Source: Welwitschia mirabilis (lineage: Eukaryota > Gnetophyta > Gnetopsida > Welwitschiales). From it: a DNA stretch of 64,000 nt. Position 1 is the stretch's first letter. Each line of letters starts with the position of its first letter. Positions 46,621-58,469 of this stretch are shown in pieces. Where the stretch lies: positions 168,916,259 through 168,980,258 of the forward strand of contig JBOZIK010000001.1 of the NCBI GenBank assembly GCA_051453625.1, in the 5' to 3' direction. The notes under the pieces are model-generated. The model saw nothing but the letters and a program-made list of their open reading frames with translations. It was not told where the DNA came from and ran no database searches. Both the position numbers and the translations under genes were made by a program.

Positions 46621-46639
46621 CTGTTAAGAAAATGGTAAC

Positions 46640-49590
46640 ATAGAAATCGAAGGCCCACAAAGCACTGTTTCCCATTTTTCTAACTTCTTAACGTCAAGAT
46701 TCCATTATTTGGGTGGCTCCATTTGGAGCATCTCAAGCATGGGAACAATCACTGTACTTATCTTTCAAGCCCTTGATCAAAAGATCCTCATCCATCAAAG
46801 GCAACTCTTCTGTTAAAGCTTTAAGCTTTTTCAATGTATTAGATTACTTATAAATTCTATCTCCCTTTAAATCTATGATGTAAGCTACCACAACATTATT
46901 CTATTTTCCATTCTAGAGTCCAGAGCATAGTATTTCCTCCTGTTAAAACCAAACTAGCAAAGCTGAGATTGTCTTATGTTCCCACTAATTTTAGCTCCGT
47001 TCCAACAATTTTTTACTAATTAATTATAATATTTTTTTTAACAAGTTGCCCAAAAAATTCATCAAGGCCACAAAGTTAGCATCCATTCGTGCCCCTAACC
47101 AGTCTAGAGAAAAGGGATATTGCATTATTCTAGCAATTTATACCTCAAAATTTACCTTTGTAAATAATAAATAACACCCAAGGTTGAGCAAATCATAAGT
47201 TAGAACAATCTAGTAAATGAGACCATATTTAAGGCAAGTTATTGTATTTGTTAAATGATAGCATGTTTTCTTCTTAAAGCCCCTCATTCAGTTGTGAAGG
47301 AACGTTTTCACACTTTCTTTTCTTTCTTTTTGGTATTGGTGTTAGATATTTAGCTTTGAAAACTAAATTTGGAAAATAGTGAAAGACACCATATGAAGGA
47401 CAGTAGTTCTTCAAATCTAAATATTCAACAACACCAATGCAAAAAATTTACAAAAGTAAGAGTGTGAACAAGTTATTTCACAACTAAAGAAAGGCCTTCG
47501 GCAAGGAAAGATGCTATGACATAATAAGAATATAGAAGTGTTACATTAGTTTAAATAATAAATAATGAGCACTGCACTGGAGCAGCGCACGTAAGGATTT
47601 TGATTAAGAGGCTTGGTTATTTGAGCTAAGCAAGAATTGGCTAACAGAGACTGCAATGGTTTGTCTCTGCAATTGACAGGTGATGTTTCTAATTTTTTAA
47701 CCCATTAGGGGCAATGGCACCCTTTGCCCTGAATAGGAGAAGAAAGCATCGTTTTAATATCTCCATATTGAATTGTGAAAATGCAAAACAGTAGCTCGCT
47801 TTCAGCCTTTTAGGTAGTTGTCTCAACAGGACCAAGACCAAGGACATGGCAAATGAAAGATCAGTTGTCAAGACATTGATTGGTGGTCAGCACATTCAAG
47901 TTTTAGTACTTTAAAAGGGCTTTTGTTATCTCAATTTAACTCGATGCAAGACAGGAACTCTATTCTAGCAAGAGGAACATGATTCTTTAAATCTAGAAGA
48001 TTGGCCTTGGCAAAACCAAAGGCACAATCAGGCCTTACACTATTTGAAGATTCCATTATGGACATAGACTCCTAACTTTCCTATAGAGTTGAAAAAAAAA
48101 AAAGAGACTTCTTAAAACAAATTGCTTGCAACTCTTTAGAGCCAATATATTTAAATTTAGGTAATAGCTAAAGAATGAAGACTAGTGCTAGCTTGAGTTT
48201 GTGTATGGACAAGCCTGGAAAGCACAACAGGAAATTGACAGTATCAAATTTGCATGTAGGTGAGATACAGAGTGCAAAAGCATCCCTATACCATCTGGAT
48301 CCTATGGCAAAATAGAACACCTGGACAAAAGCTAATAAGTGTGGCCATTATGTCAAAGTGGAACACAAATGAAGGAATATAGGTTGAGAGAGGTATGAAT
48401 AGAGACATGCAGGGGCAAAAAGATTCAGGGTGCTCATATTGGGTCAAAAGGCAGTTGTCTTTCTGGTCCTTCCTTCACTCCTGCACCTCCCCTAGTCCCT
48501 CTATTGAACGAGAAATGACCAAGGTAAACAGGTCTGCTAATCAACAGAAAATGTGTCTTTATACCGTGAAAGCATTGCAAGATTGGCCTCAACAGTGTTT
48601 TGGGAGTTAGTCACAATGCTTCAAAAGTAGTTGTAAGAGCTCCTAGGAAAAGGCCATAAAATTGCACTCAAATGTGAACACAAAAAGGATTGATTTATTC
48701 CAGAAGCTGAATGACACTATGACAGTGCTCCAAGATTCCCAAGAAAGAAGTGTCATTTTAACGCACTAGAACATTGGAATCCACTTCTGCAGGAAGAATT
48801 AGGGGCAGTCCTGCTCCTCTTGCCTTCTTTGTGTTGATGTTAGTTTTAGTTTTGCAGTTGTTAGCATCAGTGTGTTTGTGCCTCTTGTTATCTCATTGTA
48901 TTATGCCCTTGGTCTTTACAGTTTGCTAACTCTTTTCTGTTCTCTTTCATCAGGTGCTGCTATGTCATGTTGGATGTGCTTTCTGTAAGTTCTGTTTGTA
49001 GAAAAAGGCCTTTTCTGAAAAGAAAAAAGAAAAAGAAAAAGAAAACAGATGTTGAAGTTACGTTCCCAAGGACAATGCAATGCTAAGTTGTCAATATTCA
49101 AGAAGAAATTTCCAATAAGATTATGACATGGCCTGTCTTGAAGAAATGTAGTGGGTGAATAAACTCAAATAATTCATTGTTAGACTTTCAATGATAATTT
49201 AAATGTATCAACATACTTAAGTTTTTTAATGAGATTAAAAACAACATGGAAACAGAACTTTCTCGTTTTCAAGGTTGCTAATAGCTCATCAGTAACAATA
49301 GTATGATAGAGATTCTTGTCATTTGTTTTATAATAATCCACTATTTAAATTATAATGTTCTGTATTTCTGTTTTAAAGTCTTACTACCAATGCAAACTGT
49401 AATTAAGCTATCATTAGCAATATTGCTGCTATTCAAATAGCACAAATACCAACTCCATAATGAAGTTAACAATGTCACTTCAATAACAGAAGGACGTCAC
49501 GCTTGAATGTATTTAAATTTTCAAGCTTCTAGAGCTGCAATAGTAAATCTCATTTCTCACTGTTGTAGTATACAAAATTTTAAAAAAAAT
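46640..49590. other. Intergenic region between the copia remnant and UVSSA; no gene recognised
   Basis: Short frames on both strands (for example 48395-48610 plus, 49101-48916 minus) show no domain, splice pattern or conserved spelling. The base composition is less AT-biased than in the transposon areas, so unannotated UTR or non-coding transcript sequence cannot be excluded. Confidence 0.45.
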
Positions 49591-49593
49591 CCT

Positions 49594-49599
49594 TTTATT
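49594..49599 (-). terminator. Possible polyadenylation signal of UVSSA
   Basis: AATAAA on the minus strand about 95 bases after the stop codon, a sensible distance for a plant 3' end. There is no cDNA evidence. Confidence 0.4.
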
Positions 49600-49693
49600 T
49601 CTTCATTCAGATATTGTACAAAATTATTTCGTTTTGTCTTACTGAGACTCAAAAAATGTAGAAAAGCATACCTTGGCAAATCCTTCTCAAGAT

Positions 49694-51941
49694 TTACCAC
49701 TGGTTGACAAACGACTCTGTATACTTTCTGTCATCATCTTTTGTCAATTGTCTAACAGTTGCATCACTTACCCTAGCATTCAACAACTTTTGCGATAACC
49801 TGTCCTTAGATGTAGGCTTTTTCTTTAACATGGACGACAAAGTCTCTTTTGTTTTGGATGAATCAGAAGCCACCTTCGCCCATCCTTCCAAATCTTGGGC
49901 TATTGCTTCCCCGAGACCTTGCCTGGAAGAAGCGATACCCGATGCCCTAAGAACTGCCTCGTTATGCTCTCTAACCTTCCGGAGTTTAGCTCTCTTTGCA
50001 GAGAGCTGATCTGCCTCCTTTCGCTTCTTTTCTTCCTCGTTTCTGCTTCTCACATTAGCAGCAGCCTTTGATGCAATTAGACGGACAGCTTCTTCAGACG
50101 AAGTAACTTCCTTCAAAGAAGAGGCAATCGAATCTTCGTCATGCGACTGTGAATCAGCTAATGAGCTTTTCCCTTTTTCTTCCATATTTGGAACACTAAG
50201 CACGAGCGGATTACCATTGCTATCTCGGGGGATTTTAGGTCCGTGAAACGGACAGACTCTGAGATCACGCCGGGGGCAGAGTTTACCATCCTTAAGGCGC
50301 GCATTACAAGGACGAATTTCAGGCTTCTCATCTTTGTAGATAGTTGCACGAAGATTCAACTCGGCAGCTCTCTCAGAGGGAAGAACGGCATCTAAATCCA
50401 CCCTGCCCCAATGGTTTTCAATATCTAGACCCCTTTGATTAGCAGGAGTGGGTGCCGTACTTTCTGCGCCCCATGTATCCAAATCAGGACCCCATTGGAA
50501 CAAAGGAGCCTCTTGCAGAAGACCTTGCTTCAGAGGATCGAGGCTTACCGTTTTCTTACACTCTCGATTAGGACCCGACTGCAGCACAGGAGCCTCTTGC
50601 AGTAGACTTTGCTTCAAAGGACCCAGGGCTACCGCTTTTGAACATTCGCCTCGATTATTTTCAGTTACTGTATCATCTGATTGTGAATTATTCGTTTCGT
50701 CCCGGAAACAAGAAATGGCTCGTAAAGCTGCTTCAGTTTGAGATGGTTCATGAACATCTTCTTCCCAGATGATTTCATCGTCTTCATCAGCATCATTTTC
50801 TGTCCTATTTGTAGGAGCAGAGTTGCATCCAAGCCCTTCGCATTCCCTTTTCATTGTATGCAACTCATTGCGAAGATCAATGAGCTCCTTCATCAGAGTA
50901 TTGGCTTGTCTTCTACGGTCCCCTTCTGGCAATTCAACCTTCATTAGAACCGACAAGCGATCCTGAACCGTACTCAGATGCCTTGTGGAAAGAAGTCTAT
51001 AAAGGTCTCTCATGGCATCGAAAACCGCCTTATTTTCCTTGCTTTCAACAGGTTTCCGAGCTTCCAGCAGAGTCGCCTCTCGTATTTGCCTGAAAAGCAT
51101 AGAAGTTGACGAACCATATTCGTAACAAAATTCATCATTTTGCCCAACAAATGTATTATCCGTCTCTCCACTTTCACGTTCCTTCGATAATATTTCAAAG
51201 CATTCCCTAATCTGGTCCACAGTCGAGCGAATTTCGTCCTTCAAATTGTCAAAATCTTGAACGAGGACTTCAAATTTCGAAAGGAGAATTTGCTGAGTCC
51301 GTGCCGCGCGTTCCCGGCGAATCCTTTCGGCCTCGCTAACCTGATTCGGATCATTGAGGGAACCGGATTCCGGAAATGGAAAAGGAAGCCGAATAATATC
51401 CTTAAGGTAGCGATAACCTAGGCGTAGTTTCTTATAATGGTGTCCGAATTTCAGAGTCCACGATTGCAGACATTCCAGTGTTTTTGAACGAAGCAAAGAG
51501 GCTCGATCCTGTGGAGGAGGTAAGGGATGCTCCTTTCTGAAACCTACACTCAAAGTGAGAAACTTATCTAAGTCTTCGATCCACAAAACCCTAAAGAGCT
51601 TCGAGCGGGTGAAAAGCTCGTCGACGATGAATAGAGCCATAAGACGAACCTGCACTGGAAAGATCGAATCCATAAAACTAAAACCTTTCCAGAATAAGAA
51701 AGTCGGAAGGGCAAAAGGAGGATCCGCACACCTGTGAATGTCTCTTGTGAAATTTTTCCAAAAGCAACCTCGCTGCGGCATGCGTATTGTCTTCAGAGTA
51801 ACGGACCAAAGCTTTGATAGCCTTGAGACGAATCGTATCTGGCTCTCTTTCAGTAGAATTTGTGGCCGCTTCAATTACGTGGAGAAGCCTTTCGCCTTCG
51901 CTTCTTCTTTGCGCCCTCAGTTCACTTCTTTCTGTCCTCAT
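49694..51941 (-). CDS. UVSSA: UV-stimulated scaffold protein A homologue (two exons, 721 aa)
   Basis: UVSSA is a nuclear scaffold of transcription-coupled nucleotide excision repair: with CSA/CSB it helps bring TFIIH to stalled RNA polymerase II. Exon 1 is 51941-51732 (70 codons), exon 2 is 51649-49694. Splicing at CAG/GTGTGC and GTGCAG/GTT keeps phase 0. Residues about 17-163 form the VHS/ENTH-like domain (ATNST, KALVRYSED, VRLMALFIVDELFTRSKLF, LRLGYRYLKD). An acidic patch at 356-369 (DEDDEIIWEEDV) resembles a TFIIH p62-binding segment. The C-terminal zinc finger uses C518, C528, C536 and H539, followed by HGPKIPRD. A basic helix-rich end closes the protein. Length is close to human UVSSA (709). 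ATG at 51941 is the only in-frame ATG after an upstream TAG (52095-52097). It appears intact and is unlike all its decayed neighbours. Odd point: a 28-residue direct repeat at 405-460. Confidence 0.95.
50480..50647 (-). repeat. UVSSA: 84-bp in-frame tandem duplication inside UVSSA
   Basis: Units 50564-50647 and 50480-50563 encode residues 405-432 and 433-460. Both read EC-K--(V)-L-PLKQ-LLQEAP--Q-GP. DNA identity is high (for example GGAGCCTCTTGCAG in both on the plus strand). The duplication keeps the frame and adds 28 residues between the acidic patch and the zinc finger. Confidence 0.93.
51650..51731 (-). other. UVSSA: UVSSA intron 1 (82 bp)
   Basis: GT-AG intron with donor CAG/GTGTGC and acceptor TTTCCAGTGCAG/GTT. 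Retention would add 17 codons after residue 70 and hit a stop at 51678-51680. An upstream AG (TTTCCAG) five bases before the chosen site would shift the frame, so the second AG is preferred. Confidence 0.9.
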
Positions 51942-52130
51942 TTCTCTGCAAACGTTGAAGATTTTGGATTTGGAAAACAAATGAGTTCTTGTTATTGGAG
52001 ACGCTTTCCAGGTTGAAAATCGGCCTTCACGGCAGCATACCTCCAAACTATTGTAAGAGAAAGTATCCGGCAATGCAACACGGCAAGGCAACGCCTACGT
52101 CTGGCAAAAAACAAAACACGGCGCAACCAC

Positions 52131-52138
52131 TATTTAAA
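52131..52138 (-). promoter_or_regulatory. UVSSA: Possible TATA box of UVSSA
   Basis: TTTAAATA on the minus strand, about 190 bases upstream of the ATG, would place a start site near 52100 and a 5' UTR of about 160 bases. A near-palindrome (GAGGGTGCCCTC, plus strand) lies just upstream and a W-box-like TTGACT lies near 52163. Prediction only. Confidence 0.4.
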
Positions 52139-52214
52139 GAGGGTGCCCTCTCACAAATGGGGTTGACTCCTATAACAATACTTACAGATGCTTACATTCC
52201 TAGCATACAATAAA

Positions 52215-52600
52215 TAATATGTAATATGAGTTTGAATCTTTCGATAACTTGATTAATATATTATATAATAATAATATTTAAGGTATATTTAAATTTTTGA
52301 TAACTTGATTGATATATTATGAGGCTTTGTCTAACTAAAGCACTTTTCTAGACCATTGTGGGTGTTGGTGTTTCTAAAAGAAAGGCGTGGTCACTAAAGT
52401 TTCAAGTTTAATATACCCTTAACAACTAGTAACTTAAAAAATCTTTCCAAACTTTATTTAGGTAAAACTTAAACTTGTACTATAATGTGTTGAAATAAAG
52501 TTTATGTCTCGGAATTTGAGCTCTATGTTTTTCAAAAAAAAGCATCTATTGTAAAACAAAAATAAAACCTAACAAGTAAGTAATCTTTAAGATATTGGGC
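52215..52600. other. AT-rich spacer between UVSSA promoter and LINE 3
   Basis: It contains two similar stretches near 52228-52266 and 52293-52320 (TTTGAT/CAACTTGATT-AT-ATATTAT). No gene. Confidence 0.45.
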
Positions 52601-52604
52601 TTGT

Positions 52605-54475
52605 TCACATAGAGAGGACTAATAAGGAGTAGAGAAGAAACATTAAGAGAGCCCCAAAAAATCAGTAACCACACCCTTTGGGACAGTTTCTTATCCACCA
52701 CAAAATGAAAGGAAGAGTGACAAAGCAAAACCCAGTAGCCAATGTAATCCCTTTTAAAAGTATTATCATAAATCTATCTTTGTAAAGATCTCTAGTGGCC
52801 TCACATTACAAAGCAACTACAATTTGAATTGACACTTCCATTCCAACTGTGAATCCGTTAAAGGTTTCATCATTGTGTCATGTTTGACAGTGACATTTCC
52901 AGATAAAATATAGACTTTTCAATATACCACCTCGTTTACACATTGTTATGAATCCTCTCTTGGAGTAAAATATAATTTAGATAGGAAAGAGGAGTTTTGA
53001 GATGAAGTAAGCGTTGCAACTAACTTTATAAATTCAATGCCAAATTGCAATCCCAAAATACATGTTGAAAACTATATTCGCCTTAGCAAAGAGAACAAGT
53101 AGGTTAACTAATTCCTAGGTGTTGAACTTAATAATCAATGGGCAAGCCTTGATGAATAAAATACTAAAGGCAAACTTTATGTTTTAATAGGGCCTTAGAA
53201 TTCTAGAAAGTAAGAAACAACTCTTTTCATTTGTTCTCAGACCAGTCACGATTCCATTTGTTATTCACTAGTAGTAGGGTATTTTGAAAATTGCTAAACC
53301 GTAATCGAGCCTTCTGAACAAAAAAGTTACATAAAGTAGTCTTATTTAGCCATTTTCAATCTTTTAACTAATCTCTATAGTTAGTCTATCAATCATACTT
53401 CATCACAATATTTTCAATGTGTTTAATCATAGGTAAGTCCAGCCTTTAAATCTTTCATCTGCTTTTAAGAGCTTTTTGTCTAACACTATAATTACCATCA
53501 TTGTAAGAAATAAGTGGGTCAAGATAAATTAAGTCAAATTTCACTAATCTAACTCTATTTTAAAAGTGAGTTCCAAGAGGTTTATTGTCAATATTAAAGG
53601 CTAAAAACCACTAAGGAGAATGAGTTTGAAGACTATCAAGGGTGAGTCCATTAGGATTCCATGAGAGGTATGCTTTGAACTATTACTAGCATTTCCAAAT
53701 TTGTTAAGAAAATGAGAAGCTTTCGTCTCAATTTCTATGTAGGGAAAGACTAATTTTCTCTAATGCATTACATAGCATCCTTATGAATAAGGAGGTTTTC
53801 CATTAGCGAAATAATATCTACATAGCACTTTCTAGAGTTCCTCATTCTTTAGAGACCTAATGATTTATTTGACCACTAAGAAAGAACCTTGAGATTCCAA
53901 GGAAGGGATTCTCAAGCCACCATGCTTCTTAGTCTATTGACAAGTACATTGTTAAGAACTTTATGGTTGTTGAAATTTTCCAATGGATAGCATCCAAGGG
54001 TTTCACTAACAAAATCATAGGTATACTTGAAAGGAGCTGATAAGGAAGTGTAATATAAGGAAATAACAGTAAGAATATGAGAGTAATCAATAAGTCTTCT
54101 AATAATAGGTAAAAATTTTATTGCCTACTTTAGAACTTTGGTTTTCACTTTATCCATGACTCTTTGCAATATAACTGTGGGAGCATTAACTAAAACAATA
54201 GGAATACTAAAAAGCATAAAATGATCATTAGGGAAAAGCTATTAAATATTATGCCTTAAAGTTCATAATTGCTAATTAATAAAACTAGAATGGATGGCTT
54301 GGGATTTTTCCTAATTGATTTTAGAATCAGAAGCATGGCAATAGATATAAACAGTCTTAATGGTTGTTTTAGAAGCAATTTTAATGTCTCTAATTAAAAG
54401 AAAAGTATCATCCACAAACTAACTATAAAGGGCCACGTATCCGTTAGGAAGAGAAATATCTTAAGGTAGATAGAA
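52605..54475 (-). repeat. LINE 3 duplication, unit 1
   Basis: Direct copy of 54475-56310. It contains an RT catalytic-box relic reading FVDDTFLLI near 54410-54435 and a zf-RVT relic (PTCSLC...QHVFWDCNLAL) near 53030-53100. Shared landmarks with unit 2 include CATCATTGTGTCATG at 52869 and 54730 and ACTAACAAAATCATAGGTA at 54003 and 55851. Confidence 0.85.
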
Positions 54476-56310
54476 ATAGTAAGAAGTAGAAAAGGAACCT
54501 TAGTAAAGAATCAAAAAAAACTTAGAAGTAGTTGCACCTCTTGGGATGGTTACTTATCCACAACAAAATGAAAAGATGAATGAAAAAGAAAAACCTAGTA
54601 GCCTATGTAATTACTTTTGGAAGCATTATCATAAATCTATCTTTCTGAGGACCTCTAGTTGCGTCATATTATAAAGCAACTACCATGAGAACTGATACTA
54701 CCATTTCAACTATGAAGCCATTAAATATTTCATCATTGTGTCATGCTTGATAGCAACATTTATAAAGAAAATGTTGACTTTTCAATAGGAGAATATGCCA
54801 TCCCTTTGCACATTATTATTAACTCTATCTTATAGTAAAATAGAATTTGGATATTAAAAAGAAGTTTTAAGATCAAGCAAACATTACAAACAACTTTATA
54901 AATTCATTACCAAGTTGAAATTCTCAAAGACATGTTAAAAACTATTTTTGCATAGGTAAATACGACAAGTAGACTAACTAATCCCTAAGTGTTAAACACA
55001 ATGATCAATGGGCAAGCCTTGATGAATAAGACACTAAAGACAAACTTGATGTTTTAGCTAAGCCTTAGAATCACAAAGAGTAAGTAATAACTCTTTCCAT
55101 TTATTCTTAAACTAGTTACAATTTCATTTGTTATTCACTAATAGTTGGGTATTCTAAAAATTGCTAAACCATAATTGAGCCTTTTGAAGTTACATAAGGT
55201 AGTATTATCTAGTCATTTCTAATCTTTCCACTAGTCTCTACAATTAGTCTACTAATCATACTTTATCACAGTGTTTTTAATATGTTTAATCATAGGCAAG
55301 TCTAAATTTTAAATCTTCCATCTTGTTTTAAGAGCTTGCCATCTAATACTTTAATTATCATCATTGAAAGAAATAAGTTAATGAAAATGAATTCAATCCA
55401 ATTTCATTAATCTGTTAACTCTATTTTAGAAGTGAGTGCCAAGAGGTTTGTGGTTAATATTAAAGGCTGAATACCACTAAGAAGAATGAGTTTGAAGACT
55501 GTTAAGGGCGATTTCATTAGGATTCCATGAAAGGTGTACCTTAAACTTTTACCAGCATTTTTAAATTTGTTGAAAAACATGGGAACCTTTCATTTGAACT
55601 TAAATGGAGGGGAAGATTAAATTGGTCTAATGGATTCTAGGGAATCCTTATGAATAATGATGTTGTCCACTAGTAAAATGATATCTAAATAACATGTTAT
55701 AGGCTTCTTCATTTGACTACCAAGAAATAATCTTGAGTTTCCAAGGAAGGGATTCCCAAGCCATGATTCTTAGTCTCTTAACAAGTACTTCAAGCACTCT
55801 TGTTGAAAACTTTATGGTTATTGGAGTTTTTCCATAGTATCCAAGGGTTTCACTAACAAAATCATAGGTAGACTTAGAAGAGGACATTAAGAAGGTGTAA
55901 TACAAAGGAATGCTAGTAAGAATATGAGAGCAAACAATAAGACTTCTAATTATAAACAGAGATTTGAGTATCCATTTTAAAACTTTGATTTTCATCTTAT
56001 CTATTATCTTTGCCACATAACTATGAAAGTGTCAATTAAATCATAAGCATATGAAGAAGCATAAAATGATCATTAGACAAACGCTATTGAATGTTATGCA
56101 TAAAAGTCCATGATTTCTAATTAATAAACTAGAATGAATGGCTTGGACTTTCTCCCATTTAATTTTAGAACCACAAGCATAGCAGTAGATATCAATTGTG
56201 TTAGTGGCCACTTTAAAATCCATTTTACTATTTCTAATTAAGATAAAAGTATAATATGAAAAGTAACCATGAAGATCCATATCTCCATTAGGAAGAGTAA
56301 TACCTTGTGA
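54475..56310 (-). repeat. LINE 3 duplication, unit 2
   Basis: Direct copy of 52605-54475 with many point differences and small indels (roughly 80 percent alike by eye), so the duplication is old. Its left side continues without a break from unit 1, which fits tandem duplication rather than two separate insertions. Confidence 0.85.
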
Positions 56311-57010
56311 ATGACACAACATATTGCTGGCCTTGAGAAAAGCACCTAAAGCATCTGTGGAAATAATAAAAAGATATTGAACCAATGGAAAACCCTACCT
56401 AATAAATAACTCATGATGAATGGCAAAGGAGAATACTCCATTAACATAAATAATAGATGTCGTATAAGCTAATAATATTTATACATGCCTTTTAATGATC
56501 TCTCTTAATTTGTGACATCGAATTACCTTCAAAAGAAAGTTCAAGTAAAGATGATTAAAAGGCATGTCAAATTGAGGTTTGAGAAGAATTACATTTTGAG
56601 AAGTATTAGATGCCCATTTCACAAACTCCACAACTATAATAACATTACCTAAAATGAATTTTTGTAATATAAAACATGTTTGTTCTTTGCTGATAAGAGT
56701 AGAAAGGAAATTTTAAATCCTCTTAATAAGAGCTTTAGCAATGATTTTATAAATGATATTCAAAAGGCATTTCATCCATTTTGAAAAGAAGCTTATCACT
56801 CTAGCATTAAGGGTAAGCCTAAAAAAGCCCTTGTCAAGAGCTTCAATGTAAACGTTATAAGAGTTACTCCTAAGAGTATGCCAAAATCACATTAAAATTC
56901 CCTAAGTAAACCATCAATGCCCAGATCTTTATCATCTTTAAGCTGTTTAAAAGCATTAAAAAATTCTTCTCTAGATGAATACTTGCCCTTAAAGACATAT
57001 TTTGATTAAA
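55700..57010 (-). pseudogene. LINE 3 reverse transcriptase remnant
   Basis: Minus strand: NAFKQLKDDKDLGIDGLLR near 56955-56895 (the L-x-x-D-K-x-P-G-x-D-G block), VQYLFIISTDALGAFLKASN and GITLPNGDMDLHGYFSYYTF near 56380-56240, where the FADDT catalytic box is damaged, then GSKIKWEKVQAIH. Several shifts. Confidence 0.8.
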
Positions 57011-57318
57011 AGAATTAAAATAATTAAGAAGCCTTTTAATGACTTCTTCATTCACATTAGTAGTTGAGATAAGATTAGAATATAACTATGGAAGACTTTA
57101 AGAAAATTTACATGAGTATTGTAAGTAATATACCCAATATTAGTGGTCTAAATGCAAGGATACAAAATCTCATCGTTTTGAAAATAGAAAAAATTAAGAG
57201 AATATTGATTTTCCATATGCAACTAAGATAGGTGAGCATTAAGATGTGAACCACTGGCTTGATAATTTTACACTTGCTTAAGCTTGTCCTTTGAAATCTA
57301 AAGAAGGCTAAAAATGAT

Positions 57319-57660
57319 TTATGTTTCAAGTCTTGCATTAACTTATCATTAATAAAAATTAACATTCAAGATTATTTTAGTAAAAGCTTATGTGAGAGGA
57401 CACTAATTTACCATAATTTTTATCAAAGCATTAAATGTAATGAACACTATCATTCCACCAACTTATCCGCCCATGAATTGTAATAGATTTTATGTTTCAA
57501 GTCTTGCATTAACTTATCATTAATAAAAATTAACATTCAAGATTATTTTAGTAAAAGCTTATGTGAGAGGACACTAATTTACCATAATGTTTATCAAAGC
57601 ATTAAATGTGATGAACACTATCATTCCACCAACTTATCCGCCCATGAATCGTAATAGATT
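57319..57660. repeat. 171-bp tandem duplication, nearly identical
   Basis: 57319-57489 is repeated at 57490-57660 with about three differences seen (for example TTTTTATC/TGTTTATC and TGTAATG/TGTGATG). Much younger than the surrounding decay. Confidence 0.95.
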
Positions 57661-57959
57661 AAGGAGTAAAATTCCATATGTAAGCAAAGAGGCTACATAA
57701 AGAGTTTTTGTGAAGAAAAGTTATATTAAAGATGAAAGATCTATATAAATATATTATTCTTTTATAAACCATACTAACCAAGAGATACGAGTGATTAAAA
57801 AGAACCTAATTATAATTAGCAGCGAATAGGGACTTTTTATTTTAAACAATCTAAACATTATATCAATGATGGGATAGACACCATCTAATCTAGCGATGAT
57901 AAATTCCATTTCTTTTCTTGCATTATTCTAGGTAAACCAACCATTAGTTATGTAAGCTT

Positions 57960-58430
57960 TAGAATCCTTATTGGCATCTTGAAGATGAAACTCTCCTTTA
58001 AATGGAATTTAACCACAAGTTCCATGTGCTCTAAACCATCTTTTATACCACTCCATTTATCCAACTCATTCTTTCTCATATTAAAGTCGCTTGTAACTAG
58101 TCAAGTAGCATTATAAAGATAGACATGAAGCTAATCCCACAAGTCATAATGATCCTTGAAAATGCAAGAAGCAAAGATGCATAAAAGACCAAGAATAAAA
58201 TTGTGCAACTTTAAATGCAACCAAACATAATTACACATAGCATTCTTTCTAGAACTAACAATGTACTTTTTGCTTAGAAGAATAATAGATTTTCCTTTTG
58301 CTACTTCCTAACTAGAACTAAAAAATAGACTAGTAGGAAAAATAGTATAATAACTTACTTGAAGATCACATTCATGTTTCTTAATCTTTTGTAAGGAGAT
58401 CACATCAATTATCCTTCTTAGACTATATTC
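57960..58430 (-). pseudogene. LINE 3 endonuclease remnant
   Basis: Minus strand: IIDVISLQKIKKHECDLQ near 58420 (LQE-x-K block with Glu now Lys), then FKDHYDLWD and VTSDFNMRKNELDKWSG with GLEHMELVV near 58150-58015 (GDFN block, Gly now Ser). Confidence 0.75.
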
Positions 58431-58469
58431 TAAAATAATATATTTTCACCAGGGGTCCAAGAGTCCTTG

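Larger units (their letters stand above)
52605..58460 (-). mobile_element. Decayed LINE 3 with tandemly duplicated 3' half
   Basis: The minus strand has endonuclease (58.4-58.0 kb), RT (57.0-55.7 kb), zf-RVT and tail. The segment 52.60-54.47 kb repeats 54.47-56.31 kb in the same orientation, so the part from the RT catalytic box to the tail exists twice. A 171-bp duplication lies between endonuclease and RT. Frames are broken throughout. Confidence 0.8.

Noticed and set aside
48395-48610. 71-codon plus-strand frame between the copia remnant and UVSSA
   Set aside because: No domain, no splice continuation and no conserved spelling; length is within chance.
51942-52091. N-terminal extension of UVSSA by 50 codons
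   Set aside because: The frame is open to 52091, but the codon there is TTG and no ATG occurs before 51941.
49704-52213. Plus-strand and other-frame minus-strand open frames across the UVSSA locus
   Set aside because: They overlap the conserved UVSSA exons on the wrong strand or in the wrong frame and have no conserved domain.
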